DNA of 64,000 nt, from the NCBI RefSeq assembly GCF_001411555.2, contig NC_049912.1:2125001-2189000 (forward strand). Direction: 5' to 3'. The notes beneath the pieces were generated by a model that saw only the letters and a program-made list of their open reading frames with translations, was not told the origin of the DNA and did no database searches. This document shows, piece after piece, positions 47,640 through 59,517 of this stretch. Each line of letters starts with the position of its first letter. Position 1 is the stretch's first letter. Position numbers and translations under genes: made by a program. The DNA is from Juglans regia. Taxonomy: Eukaryota; Streptophyta; Magnoliopsida; Fagales; Juglandaceae.

Positions 47640-49310
47640 TCTCAATATCAAAGGTATCTACTCCAATGGGCGTTGAATTTAACTAATTTTGTGTGCAAAT
47701 GAGGAACTCAATGGTGGTCGGAGACAATGAACTCCGATAAATATCCAAGACATGGACCTCCAGTGCTAAACGCCGACTCAGAGGCAATCGTAGTGATAGG
47801 AATGGTTAGTACATCCTTGGCTATTGGGGAAAGTATTGGAAACTTGCCAGAATTCACCTTCCATCAAGTTAATATCTGGAATGTATCACTAGGTACCTCG
47901 AACTCTTTGATAAAGTAATGCTTAACCTCAGACTTAGACTGCATAATATTCTTCGATATACGGTTTTGATGAAACCGTCGTACCATTAAAATATCTGAAC
48001 TATGTGCATGTGTGTCATCCCAGGAAAATGTCGAGCTGGTCGGGCGTGAGGATCTACCACCTTATGTTGCAGACTGACCATTGTTGTTTTAATGATTATA
48101 TAAATCATCAATATCACATTTAAGCAATGTAATAAACTAATTAGCGTCCTCATCACCGAGGATGTCCCAAATTGAAAATTCTACAATCACCAACTTATAT
48201 AGGGGTCAAGGATCGCAGTCATAAATAATAATCTATTTATCTTATTCACATCTCCCAATATTTATTATAGTTGTATTTAATCTTCACAGCCATTGCATTT
48301 AACAAACCCACACTGTTAACACAACTCCGTTGCAAGTGGTCATAAAGCCCCAAGAGCTCCTCGAAGTACATGTTCATGGTGGGATATTTTTTCCTAGATA
48401 CCGGATAGTTATTTCATAAACTAACTTCAAAAATTAAACAAAATTCCTGATATTGACCCAATAAACTGTGTCCGGCGCACCGAGCCCCCTTCTCCCCCCA
48501 ATTGACTCTAGCAAAGCATACATCATGCTCTCATCCTCAACCTCCATCTGCTCGAACGCTATTTAGTACTTCTCAGCTACATCCAACATCATGTATGTAG
48601 AGTTCTATCGAGTCGAAATATCCAGTTGCAACATACTAGAAAATGAGATCTCAAGTTGTTTGGCTATTGCCTTAAACTGATAGAGTCGTTGGGGTGAACC
48701 CCTCACATATCTCATTAGGTTCTGGGCTTTAATAATGAAATCATCAACCTCCTTCAACCCCTCAGAAACTATGAGGTTGATGATATGGGCACAACATCAA
48801 ACATGGATAAACTGGTGCTCATGAATGATATCCTTTTTTACTATTATATTCCGTCTGAAGTAGTTTCATTCGCACTAGCATTATCAACAGTGATATAAAG
48901 CACTTTTCTGATCCCCCAATCATTTATACAATCATCCATCTCATTACCAATGAATGAACCCTTATGATCAATAATTTTTTTGAAATTGATAATCCGCTTC
49001 TGCAATATCTACTCACTGTAAAAAAAGTGAGTTGTGATACACATGTAGCCCACATTTTGTACGGAAGTCCATGAATCAATCGTAAATGACACTCTGACCA
49101 ATGGCTACAAACATTTTCTTCATCGCTACCTTCTCTTTGGCATGCTTCTTCAAACAATCACGCATCACCGTATACCGTGAAGGGATGGAAAATCGTAGCT
49201 CTAAAGTGTGCACAAATTTACGTAAGCCTACCTTGTCAACCATGGTAAAAGGTATCTCATTAGTGATGATCATCTCTGCAAGAACATCCCTTAACATATT
49301 CTCACTGTAT
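47640..49310 (-). pseudogene. hAT transposase remnant
   Basis: Minus-strand pieces in order: LAEMIITNEIPFTMVDKVGL and FSIPSRYTVMRDCLKK (49297-49076), FTIDSWTSVQNVGYM in another frame, CCAHIINLIVSEGLKEVDDF (about 48795), QLDISTR-stop-NSTYMMLD, WVNIRNFV, and the C-terminal dimerisation piece KFPILSPIAKDVL with ASESAFSTGG (about 47850-47760). Stops at 48797-48799 (TGA), 48605-48607 (TAG) and 48563-48565 (TAA) stand where the family has Arg, Trp and Gln. Frameshifts are also present. The BED zinc-finger region above 49310 is barely recognisable. Inactive. Confidence 0.85.
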
Positions 49311-49924
49311 TAAGGGATTAAAAGTTTTTTAATCTGTGTGTCATCAATGGCCATAGAAGGCTCGTAATTCAGATTCGTCTAAGCAGTTGCCACCAACCCT
49401 TTGTGAATATTATACCGCTAGTAGCTCGTAAGATGTGCTATTAATACTAACGTGCCTTGCTTCTTTCAATGACAACCGTACAGTTGCCAACAATAGTGGC
49501 ATCGAGCCTGCGGGTTCTCACAATCACTGTAAACTTTGGTGAAATGTTCTCATGTCCAAATCATTTTTTACTAGGTCGTGCTGGTCGATCGACCTCAACA
49601 TTGATCACTCCTCCTCCCCGTTAAGCATATTAATATCTTTTAAATCTATTGGGACTCGACTACTTGCATAGAAGGTAGCTGCTCTACATAGAGATCAAGT
49701 ACCTGTTAGTGACGCCAACGGCTATGCGTCATTCTCTCTTGGAGAATCGCGTCGAGATGGTGTAGCATCCATAATTTGCTATGAAAATAATCTGAAACAA
49801 TTAACAAACATCTGTCATTTAAAATGTTATGAAAATTATTTACATATTAGAAGCACATTGAAAAGGAAAAACATATGTGTTTAGTCGTATTTGTGGTTTT
49901 AAAAATAAATAAAATACAAAAACT

Positions 49925-50045
49925 AAACGTTCACTTGAGCCACACTCAAGTGAAGGCTCGAGCGAGCAATCTGTGTGACGTTCGCTCAAGCCACACTTGA
50001 GCAAACAATCTGTGTGATGTTCGCTCAAGCCACAACCGAGCAGAT
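49925..50045. repeat. Subterminal tandem repeats in the hAT element
   Basis: About three copies of a roughly 40-47 base unit, GTTCGCTCAAGCCACACTTG then AGCAAACAATCTGTGTGA. Each carries a small palindrome (CTCAAGCCACACTTGAG). Possibly transposase-binding sites, by analogy with hAT subterminal repeats. Confidence 0.7.
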
Positions 50046-50619
50046 GTTGTCTGAAGGGCACCATTTGATTTTTCTCAAACAAAATCCCATAAATCTCATA
50101 ACTAAAACTCTAAAAATAGAAATATCCCCATTCAAACAATAAATCAACAACAAAAACAACAAATGTCAGAAATAATTTCAACAATTTTTGAACCCTAAAT
50201 CATTGAATTAACAAACAATCAAAACCCTTATAACTAAATATAAGATGTAAGCCTTACAAAGAAAGAACGGCGGATGGAGTTTCCTCTACAGTGGCTAGCG
50301 ACAGTGCAACCGATGGGGAGAGAAGATGTTGGAGAAGGAGAACCAAAGAGGAGAGAGAGTTCCAATGCAAGAAGGAGGGGGAGAAGTGAGAACGAAACAA
50401 AGGGGGTCCTGCGTTTTGGACCCTCTTGTAAATAAAACGATGTCGTTCCATTTAAACGGAATGACATAGTTTTAGTTAGGCAATTTTTTTTTTTAAAAAC
50501 AGTGTCGAAGTTCATAGTAACTTCGACTCCGATTTTCGAAAAATCTAACTCCGTTGCAGTCAAAGTGCCATCGGATCTCGAATAGAGTTGGAGTGGTTGG
50601 AGCTTTTGCCCACCCCTAG

Positions 50620-51324
50620 CTCCTGTAGATCTCCCATGTTGTTTGTGCTTAGGCCTGAATGCCTTACACTTTCCGGTTTTGGCAACATGAAGAGTATTAC
50701 GGTGCGTATTTATGCGCTTCACCTCTAGCTCCAAATGGTGAGATATATCAACAAAAGCTTTAATATTCTCAATGTGTGTCAAAATAAGCATCATTTGCCC
50801 CATGTTGACTATGACAAAGATCATATCACAACAGTAGGTTGTTGTTCATGAGTGAGATTATTGCCATCAGCCTTTAGATCACAAGTCAAGGCAAACATCG
50901 ACCTCAAATACTCAGCATGGTATGTTTAGAGTCGATAGCATACTGCTCAAACTTTAAAGTAAGAGCACGAAACCTAGTAGTCAATGTCTCCTCATAGGCA
51001 ATTTTCAGTTGATTCCACATATATTGGGAAGTTGAGTAGTTCTCAAACTCCCCAATAAGATCATTGTGCATGCTGCTAAGTATGCTAATGTGCGCACCGA
51101 TCTTTCTTTGCCCAAGCCTGATAGGTTTTCATATTACAATAATGTTGGGAAGTATTCCCTTCCTCAGGTTGTATTATAAGATGAGACAGATTTTCAAAAA
51201 CCTCTTGTTCATTAAGCAAATATTGGATTTTCTTATGCCACATGTCATAATTGGTTTTATCTAGTTTCTCTCCTTTAGTAAGATCAGCAACTAGGTTCTT
51301 AGTAGTCATTATCACTATATTCAT
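50620..51324 (-). pseudogene. Copia Gag N-terminal part
   Basis: Opens MTTKNLVADLTKGEKLD then KTNYDMWHKKIQYLLNEQ (51315 down), the UBN2-type copia Gag start. Continues with LIGEFENYSTSQYMWNQLK-like and LTHEQQ segments across frame changes, then ISHHLELEVKRINTHRNTL and FRPKHKQHGRSTG at the hAT junction. Several frameshifts and stops. Confidence 0.8.
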
Positions 51325-52938
51325 TGCGCGAGATTGACATTAGCACATATTTACTTTTATTGCAAAATCTAACTAGACCATAGAATTCCTTCCTACATAG
51401 TGAGATCGAAAATTTTGTAAAAAACTATTAATCATCTCCTACTATATAAGTCCAAATACCATATCTATTTAATTTTGAATAAATTTTATAGAGGAGTTTT
51501 TTTAAATAAAAAAAAAAGTACTCAAAACTTTATACACATATAATCCATTCACCAAATATGAAAAATCCATAATTATTGCGCTAAATACATTGTGCATAGG
51601 CTCCCCAAAGCCTCATTGATAATTTGGTGCATCATGTTAATGTGATCTTAAAATATGTTGATAGACATGAAACACATCTCTTTACATGACCTCAATAATA
51701 AAATTACATTCTCAATATTAGATTTCCAAAGAAAACAATACTACAAATTTGTTTTACTACAGGGATGCCACGTCATCGATATACTTATAAGCTACACCTT
51801 ATCCATTAAAATAAAAATAAATACATACATTACACATGAGCCTAACAAATTACCAATGCCAACTCTATCCATTTTAATAAAAATACCAATGAACTCAAAC
51901 ATTCAATCATAGTGGTATGCATGATGGTTCAATGGATAGAGAACCCACATTCTCAATTAATGAAAATGGTTTAATGGGTCATCAAATTTAGGGACACATA
52001 TTCAATATGAACATGTATTTAACAATAATTCAATAGATGCATCCACAACTAATCTATATAAATATTCACATAACACACAAAAACTAGACTTGAGGAAGTA
52101 TGAAAAGTGTCTGAAAAATAATTTTTTAGTATTATATATAAAAAAAATCTTTTAAAAATGATTTAAATTTTTTTTTAACTCTCTATGTCAACAAAAAAAT
52201 ATATGAATAAACTTTCGACACCAACACAAGAGTACACGTGCCATACATGTCAAAAATTGGACATAAGAAGACGTCCCACGTGCCCCCACACGCCTCCTAC
52301 GCGTGTGGGCTTCGTTTTGGCTCTAGATTGCCTCTATTTCACCTGTCGCGGTGGAGTGTGTATATCACCTCTGCCTTTCACGGTATTTTCAGTCATCTTA
52401 ATGTGTATATATATCGATAAAGTAAGCACAAATGCACACCAAGTGCAAGGGTGGATCACACTCTCCGTGGCCGAGGGTGAAATTGGGAAAAAAACACTGT
52501 TATGAGGCAATTTGATTTATTAAATTACTGAGAAAACTGAGTAATCCGAGCTTGCAATATTGGGAAGGGTGGTCCCCGCACCCACGAGTGTCTCCCCTGA
52601 GTCCCTTCCAAGCTGCCCATGCACATGTGTCAGGTATTGCTGCCTTTCATGGTTTCTCTAGTTGCCCAAACTTAGTTGGATGCGCACGTGCCCAATCCTC
52701 TATAATTTTTTTTATTGGTTGCCCGGTAACAATGTTTCGATTAATTTTAGGAATGTATATATCCTCAACAAGGAGTTTCTCACAAGTGCACATCGGATAA
52801 TTCAAGGAAAAAACTTCTCAATCTAATGACCCATAGAGATTATTTGCATTCAATAAAATTTGAACCTTAGATATGGAGAGCATACCCTCAAAACTAGTCA
52901 CTTTAACACTTGAGCCAACCTAAATCCCCTATAATTAC
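51325..52938. other. Intergenic or undelimited copia 5' LTR region
   Basis: The copia 5' LTR and leader may lie here but cannot be delimited. A palindrome CCACACGCCTCCTACGCGTG lies at about 52289. Related stretches at about 52345-52440 and 52615-52790 (CTGCCTTTCACGG and CTGCCTTTCATGG) suggest a small duplication. No gene seen. Confidence 0.35.
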
Positions 52939-53351
52939 TGTTAAGGACATGTTTCACATCACCAATCGTACGGATGACCTGCAATAGATGACATGGAAGC
53001 ACGGGGTGCCTAGTCGAACTCTGATGCCTAAGTTAGAGAGAATTTATCTCAATATAAGTATATAAGTATATGAATGAATGAATGAACAATACGTTACCTT
53101 TAGGTGTTATTTATATGAGTATGAGGGTGTTGATAACAGCTAGCTCTAGAGTTTATCTTGAATAACTCTCGACTAAATTGGTAGGATAGCTTTCCTCATC
53201 CATCAAATGCGTAATCTATTCTCTATATTATCCAACACGTGTCCATAGGTTCAATCTCTGGGCTTGCAGATCAGCTCTAATTCTTAAGGCCTCAGACTTA
53301 GGCCTTCCAATGCATGGGTTTATTCCTCCGAGTCCCTAAATATCCCTTTCA
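52939..53351 (-). repeat. LTR, left copy (3' LTR of the minus-strand element)
   Basis: 413 bp, plus-strand start TGTTAAGGACATG and end CTTTCA. It shares long stretches with the right copy (GAGGGTGTTGATAAC, CTAGCTCTAGAGTTTATCTT, CTATATTATCCAACACGTGT). Preceded by ATTAC. Confidence 0.9.
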
Positions 53352-53806
53352 GTTACCTTGCTAATTTCCTTCGTGCCTGTACGTGAGAAATTCATCAATT
53401 CATGCTTTCACTCTACCCCGCTAGTTTGGGGAAGATGGATGACCCCTAGGATTGTTACTCATTTTACCCCACTAAGAGTCGATGCTAACTAAGGTGTGGG
53501 CTTTGGAAGATTCAACTTCCCGTTATGTTAAAACGTGGCCCATTTCATCTGTAATTATTCCCGAGTTTTTATTTATTATTTTTTCTCTTTTATTAAAAAA
53601 TGATAACCGATGGCGCAATCACCCTTTCACCTTCCCAAGAATCCCCTCTTCATTTCTTTTTTTTGTTTTTTCCATTCCACTTCTTTTATCTTCTTGCATC
53701 ATTTTCTCTTCTCATTTCCTTTCATTCCTTAACTTTCTTCTCAAGTTTCAAGAAAGACTCGCCACCCTTCACTAATTTGATCTCGTTTCTTCCAGTTCAT
53801 ACAATA

Positions 53807-56680
53807 ATGGCTCAACGTGGTTCTTCCCATGTTCCCGGCAAAGCTTCTGCCCAAGCCCCATCAAGGGTTTCCTCCCATTCTACGCTCGAATCCTTTAACG
53901 TTCAAACTTTACCTTTCTTTAAGGGGTTCACGTGGCACTCCACACTCGTCGCCCGAGATTTGACAAAGTTGAGGACTTCGTATCGCATCCCTGATACCGT
54001 GGTTCTCACTCTTCTCGTAGAGGGTGCCATTGACAAGAAAGGCTTCTCGGGGAGATTTGTTCTCCCAGTTTTTACCCTAATGCACGATTTGCGCCTTCCA
54101 TTCATCTGTCTCATTCGCGATGTCCTTGATTTCCTTCAATTGGCTCATGCCCAACTTCATTCACACGTTTGGCATGTGCTTTTGTGCTCATGTGTGATGT
54201 TCTGTATAGTTCTAGAACTTTTGCGGAAGATGTACCCAGATCTAAATGCTCAGGAATTCCTGTCGTTCTATTATGTGAAAGGACTACCAGGTAATATTTG
54301 TAGTTTTCATGTTCGCTCACAACGTTTGGCAGCATTCGAAAGCCACCATTTGAATGCCAAACAGTGGCAAAATAAATTTTTTCTTATTTCTGATGGTGGC
54401 CGGGAATTCCCTACCTCTGAAATGACCATTCAAAACTTTCTCGTCAAAGCTAATTGGGCAGAGTCCATGATGAAAAAAAGATTCTTATAGATATGACTAA
54501 CCCAGAACGTTCTTGCATTGACATAGTCCTTAATTGGGCCAAAAATAATGAGGATGCCCTGTGGACTGAGAATCTCTTGAATCCTGCCAACATTGACCAA
54601 TTCTTTGTTGTGCCTAACCACTCCCATGTTAAGGAGCTTAAATTAAAGGCTGTGAAGCCTTCTTAAAAAAGAGGTTTGCTTCCTCACCTTCTGAGACTTC
54701 TAAAAAACATCTTCGTTGCACTAAAATCTAGGCACCTGCTAATCACCTTGTTAAAGACATCGAGGGTGTAGCTGACGATGTGTTTATCAGAGGTGCACCC
54801 AACCCAACTCCCTGCCAAGGTGGGGCGCCCTTTATTTCTCTTGTACATGTGTCACCACCTACGTCTGCTGGGCTTAACAACCTTGATGGGTTCATGGGCC
54901 AAGCCCTTGTCAACTTGGCCACAACCTTTGACTTTGATCTACCCCCGAAAGGGTCGGACTCAATGGGTACACCTCCTTTCGATTTGCCTTCTCTCCTCTC
55001 ATCAGTTTTGACTCCCAGTGGCGGGAAGTTTGTGGGTGACATATATGAAGCCTTCTCTATGGCGTTGTTAGGGTTATGGCTTTTGAAACTGTGACTCCTA
55101 CTAATGGCGGCACCCAAAGTTTTGTCGTGGACTCTTTGTTCGTGAGGGGCAACCTTGATGATCGTGGGGACCAAGGCTCTAATCTCGTGAGGTGAGACTC
55201 CGCCTACAGACCATGAAAGAGTCTCCATTCTTTCCCCCTTCTCCTTCCTCCCTACAATCGTCTCGGGGGGTGAGACTTTGCCTACAGACCATGAAAAAGT
55301 CTCCATTCCTTCCCATTCCCCCTCCTCTTTCTGTGGTGACGTGGGTTCCTTAACCCTTAAGGAGAGGGGTGGGTCATCCAAAGAAGGTGAAGTGGAAGGG
55401 CGCACGTAGGGAATAGAGATGAAAGAGATGGAGACAGAGGAGATGGTGGCCCCATCGGCAAATTTGAGTTTGCCACCTTCGCAGACCAGGGTGTATCCGT
55501 GCCTAAGGTAGAAGTTCCAGCCAACTCTTCTACACCTTTGACTCATTCTTTAGGGAGAGCACATATGGAGGGGCATGGAGCCATGACAAAAGGAGTTGAG
55601 GGGCCATCTCACCTGTGTTCCCCTCCTCAGGATAGAGCAGTGGCAGAGATGTCTCAACACTTAAAAAGTTTTTTTGTTTTCGGTATGACATTGCTAGCTT
55701 AGTCGTACTTTCCTTTACATGGCCCATACCTTACTGTGTCCTTGTGCTTTGTAGGGCGTGGATGACTTGGCAGCTTGGATTGTGGATGATCGGGCCCACT
55801 TGGAGTCGGAGGTACGTACCATGCGAATGTTTTCTTTGCTAAGAAGGAAACTGGCCGAGAAAATTGAGGTGGAGTCTTACCTAGAGCAGTCTAATGGGCA
55901 CATTCGCTCCTTGTAGGGCGACCTCGAGCTCTTTTGTGATGAAGCATCTGAGCTCCGTGGTGAATTACTATGTGCCAAAATCCCTCAACGCACGTAACAA
56001 CTTCTCCTTGCAATTGGCGAAGTCTGAACGAGATTTTGTTCGTGCCTAGCTATCCCGCATGAATGGAGAGTTTGTCTCTTCTCAACATTTGTTGGCTGCC
56101 GCCGAGCAACGTTGCTTAAGGTCTACTCGGCCGTTGGCTTCTTCTGAGAAAGCCACAAGTAACTTGCCCTTGAGCTTTCAGAATTGAAGGCATCGCATGA
56201 GGAAGCTTGTAGGCAATTTGGTCTTCATTTGTCAGAAATAGAGGGGTCTTACGAGGGTCTACGTGGCAGGTTTATTGCTTATAAGAAGGATATAGAAGAA
56301 GTAGATGCTGGGCAGGACAAAATGAACCCAACCATGTTGTACTTAGATATGAAAGTGAAGGAGCAGAAGAAATGGCTATTGGAATTGGAATAAGAATTGG
56401 CTGCTTCAAGAGGCGAGCTGGTCCGTTTGCATCCACAACTAGTGGCCTTCAGGGCTGTTTGGGATCGGGCCTTTGGATATGGATATGGGGCTGGGGTGGC
56501 CCGTTTATGGTCTCACTTGTTGGCACATCCTCAGACTGACTTGAGGTGGTTGGACCTTCATGCCTTCAGACCTGATGAGGTTTCATGCTAATTCGTGGAT
56601 GCTTTGGAGCGCAATACTATGCCCGACTCTTTCTTGTCTGTACCTTCACCTTCAAAGCCTCCGATGACTCCACATTTATG
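53807..56680 (+). pseudogene. Antisense extra ORF of the Tat element (putative gypsy-type transposase domain)
   Basis: Seen: from ATG 53807 (MAQRGSSHVPGKAS) a 228-codon open stretch to TAG 54488. It contains LTKLRTSYRIPDTVVL and RFVLPVFTLMHDLRLPF then LIRDVLDFLQLAHAQLHSHVW, the pattern of the plant 'putative gypsy type transposase' domain. It continues in other frames (ILIDMTNPERSCIDIVLNWA; GLNNLDGFMGQALVNLATTF) to a coiled-coil-rich end (DDRAHLESEVRTM; LSEIEGSYEGLRGRF; WSHLLAHPQTDLRWLDLHAF). A likely 72-base intron lies at 55683-55754 (CG|GTATGA ... TTTGTAG|GGCG). A tandem duplication lies at about 55189-55320 (GTGAGACTCCGCCTACAGAC). Known: found in Tat-type elements; function unknown. Decayed by several frameshifts and stops. 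Confidence 0.75.
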
Positions 56681-56884
56681 AAGATTTTTTGTTTCTTCCT
56701 GTTTCAAACAATATTTTAGACTATTGTAGTGATAAGCCTATGTTTGTGCCTTTTATAACGTTGGCTCTTGGTTTAGCCTCGTTTCGCACTATTGATATGT
56801 AACTTCCTTTTAGCTTTCTTTTTGTAATATTGGTGCTTGGTTTATCCATGTTTTGTGTTATTGATACACATGTTCACCGCCTGT

Positions 56885-57830
56885 CGGTTCCAACGCGAAT
56901 CTCCAAATGTGGCTAAATAGGTTCCACTGTGAGTCTTTGCAGTCAACTTTGGTGGCTAAGTAGGGGTCGTAGGGTCTCTTGACCTCCACACCCATTGGTT
57001 CTACCGCGAGTCTTTGGACTTGACTTTAGTGGCTAAGTAAGGGCGTCGTGGGGTCTCTTGACCTCCACGCCCATTGGCTCCACCGCGAGTCTTTGGAATC
57101 AATTTTGGTGGCTAAGTAAGGGGATCGTGGGGTCTCTTGACCTCCACACCCATTGGCTCCACCGTGAGTCTTTGGACTCGACTTTGGTGGCTAAGTAAGG
57201 ATGTTGTGGGGTCTCTTGACCTCCACGCCCATTGGTTCTATTGCAAGTTTTTGGAATCAACTTTGGTGGCCAAGGGGATTGTGGTGTCTCTTGGCCTTCA
57301 CGCCCATTGGTTGCACCGCGAGTCTTTGGACTCCACTTTAGTGAGTAAGAGGATCGTGGGGTCTCTTGACCTCCACGCCCATTAGCTGCACCGTGAGTCT
57401 TTGGACTCGATTTTGGTGGCTAAATAAGGGTGTCATGGGATCTCTTGACCTCCACGCCTATTGGCTCCACCGCAAGTCTTTGGACTCGGCTTTGGTGGCT
57501 AAGTAAGGGTTCATGGGATCTCTTGGCCTCCACACCCATTCGCTGCACATCAAGTCTTTGGACTTGACTTTGGTGACTAAGTATAAGGGTCGTGAGGTCT
57601 CTTGGCCTCCATGCCCATTGGCTCCACTGCGAGTCTTTAGACTCGAATTTGGTGGCTAAGTAAGGGGTCGTGGGGTCTCTTGATCTCCACGCCCATTGGC
57701 TCCACCGCGAGTTTTTAGACTCGATTTTGGTGGCTAAGTAAAGAGGTTGTGGGGTTTCTTGACCTCCACGCCCATTGGCTGTACCGTGAGTTTTTAAACT
57801 TGACTTTGGTGGCTAATTGGTTCATGCGAA
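56885..57830. repeat. 79-bp minisatellite inside the Tat element
   Basis: About 11-12 imperfect units, 75-80 bases long. Each has CCATTGGCTCCACCGCGAGT, CTTTGGACTCGACTTTGGTG and GGGGTCTCTTGACCTCCACG. The left units are the most diverged. It lies between the truncated RT and the antisense ORF. The open frame across it (57137-57385) comes from repetition. Confidence 0.93.
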
Positions 57831-58080
57831 TTTGATTGTATCCTAAATATGTGTCCATAAAACTCAACATTTGGTGTCCTGCTGTGGTGTCAACGATAAT
57901 ATTGATCTGTGGCAAGGGGAAGCTATCCTTAGGGCAGGCTTTATTCAGGTTTGTGAAATCCACACACATCCTCCATTTTTTGTTAGCTTTATTGACTAAC
58001 ACCACATTGGAAAGCCACTCCGAGTAGTATGTTTTTCTTATAAACCTGCAACCACAAGGCGATCTATCTCCTCAGCTATG
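57816..58080 (-). pseudogene. Truncated gypsy reverse transcriptase
   Basis: Minus strand: VVLVNKANKKWRMCVDFTNL, NKACPKDSFPLPQIN and MLSFMDTYLGYNQIRMNQ are the first RT motifs. The next motifs, including the YxDD box, are missing because the sequence switches to LATKV and minisatellite DNA. Upstream (58020-58480) is a decayed linker. Confidence 0.85.
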
Positions 58081-58483
58081 GCTATGCACTTCTATGTACT
58101 GAAGGTTCTTCTTTTTTGGTGTATCATCTTTGCCGCTAGATCAACACATAACATGTGCTCTATGATGGCATTGTCAATTCCTGACATATCTTCATGACTC
58201 CAGGCGAACACATCTTTGTGTTTGATTAGCAGTTGTTTTAATGCCTCCCTATATTCGCCCGCGGGGGAGCCTTGTTCCCACTCGTTTCGTGGTGTTCGGC
58301 CGATCTAGGTGTATGGCTACTATCTCTAGAGGCTCGTTTGCCTCTACCTGCATCAAATTGTTCTCATCCCTAGTTTTCATGTCCTGGTTAGCTACGATTA
58401 ACGTTGGGGGTGGCAGCTTCCCTTCCAAACTTTCCGCGACACACGCCTGGCGCCCTTGCTTTGAGTTCCTGAACATAGCATTC

Positions 58484-59025
58484 TCATTCCAGGATTTGCT
58501 CTCCTTGAACCTCATCGACGCCTGTTTCCGTTGGAAACTTCATTTTTAGGTTGCAGGTAGAAGTGACAACCTTCAAATCATTCAAAGTTAGGCGTCCCAA
58601 TATGATGTTGTAGGATGACAAGGCTTTAACTACCAAGAAGTCCGTCGTTATCGTAACCATGTGTTCCCCTTGACCGATCGTGACTGGTAGTGCGATGGTG
58701 CCCATTGGTTAAACTACCTCGCCAGAGAATCTCTTTAGGGGGTAGGTGACGGGTGCAGCCTACTGGGGCTAATGCTCATTTTGGCCAAGGCATCCCAAAA
58801 TAAGATGTCAGTTGAGCTCCTGTTGTCGATTAGGATCCGCCTGGTTGTGTAGTTTGCGATTAACAAGGCGTCATCCTGAGGGTACATGATCCCTTGACAG
58901 TCTTCATCTTTAAAAGAGATAGTAGGCATGGTACCCAGTTTGGGTTGTTTTGAGGGTTTATCCACTATGTACACCTCGTGGTACCTTGCTTTACGGGCAT
59001 GAGCCTTTCTACTAGATGTCATCAC
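58484..59025 (-). pseudogene. Gypsy protease region
   Basis: Minus strand: YHEVYIVDKPSKQPK, DALLIANYTTRRILIDNRSS and TDILFWDALAKM, where the catalytic motif normally D(T/S)G reads DNRSS after ILI. Then TTDFLVVKALSSYNIILGR and LTLNDLKVVTSTCNLKMKFP in a second frame (58705-58484). A frameshift lies near 58710-58740. Confidence 0.8.
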
Positions 59026-59517
59026 GCCCCCACCGGCAAATCCTCCTGCTATGGTGCGGATTTCTCCTAAGGGAGCTTGGTCTTGGTCAGGAGATTGGCG
59101 GGGGGTGTAATGTCTTTGTTCCCTTTCTTGTCTCTGCCTTTTGAGGCTACTACTCCGCCTGGGCTCATTCCCTCGGCCTTCTTCTCTCCTTGGTTTGACG
59201 TGCTAGACCAACATTCGCTTGAGTTCCCCGCATCCCACCAATTTGGCTACTATTTTCTTCATGGTTGAGCAGTCTCCTGTCCAATGGGTATCCGATTATT
59301 GGCGGTACTTGCAATAGTGATGGCCCTTTGTGAATGGGCACACTTCTTTCCTTGTAGTTATCGCATTTTCTTGTACACTCAAATTGTTGTGGATGAGGCG
59401 AGGCCCTTGGTCTCGCTGGGTGGGGTACCTTTCTCGTCGCCTGTCTTAATGACTTGGCCCAGTCTTCCTTTCTCTCGCATTATTTGAGTTCTTGGTTTTC
59501 AACTTCACTTCTTGCTT

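Larger units (their letters stand above)
45908..50619 (-). mobile_element. hAT transposon, decayed, inserted in the copia gag
   Basis: Seen: terminal inverted repeats CTAGGAGTGGGC (45908-45919) and GCCCACCCCTAG (50608-50619). Inside, on the minus strand, are recognisable hAT transposase parts (47640-49310). Flanks CTCCAG and CTCCTG are a near match, so an 8-bp target duplication has probably eroded. 4712 bp. Known: TAGGGGTGGGC-type ends are typical of plant hAT elements. The insertion interrupts the Gag frame between RPKHKQHGRSTG and ANSLGPRD. Two smaller elements lie within it. Confidence 0.9.
44853..51324 (-). mobile_element. Ty1-copia element, truncated and split by a hAT insertion
   Basis: Minus-strand Gag N-terminus (51324-50620) and Gag zinc knuckle to integrase (45907-44853) belong to one element. 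Between them sits the hAT element 45908-50619, and the Gag frame resumes on the other side in matching sense. The element stops inside the integrase near 44853, next to GA-rich DNA; RT and RNase H are absent. The 5' LTR should lie above 51331 but cannot be delimited without a partner. Confidence 0.85.

Noticed and set aside
47727..47918. Plus-strand frame of 63 codons
   Set aside because: Reverse strand of the hAT dimerisation-domain remnant.
54743..55546. 267-codon minus-strand frame inside the Tat element
   Set aside because: Lies opposite the antisense ORF, is low in recognisable motifs and includes the internal tandem duplication; treated as a shadow.
56885..57830. CRISPR-like array
   Set aside because: Units are contiguous 75-80 bp repeats without unique spacers, in a plant retrotransposon.
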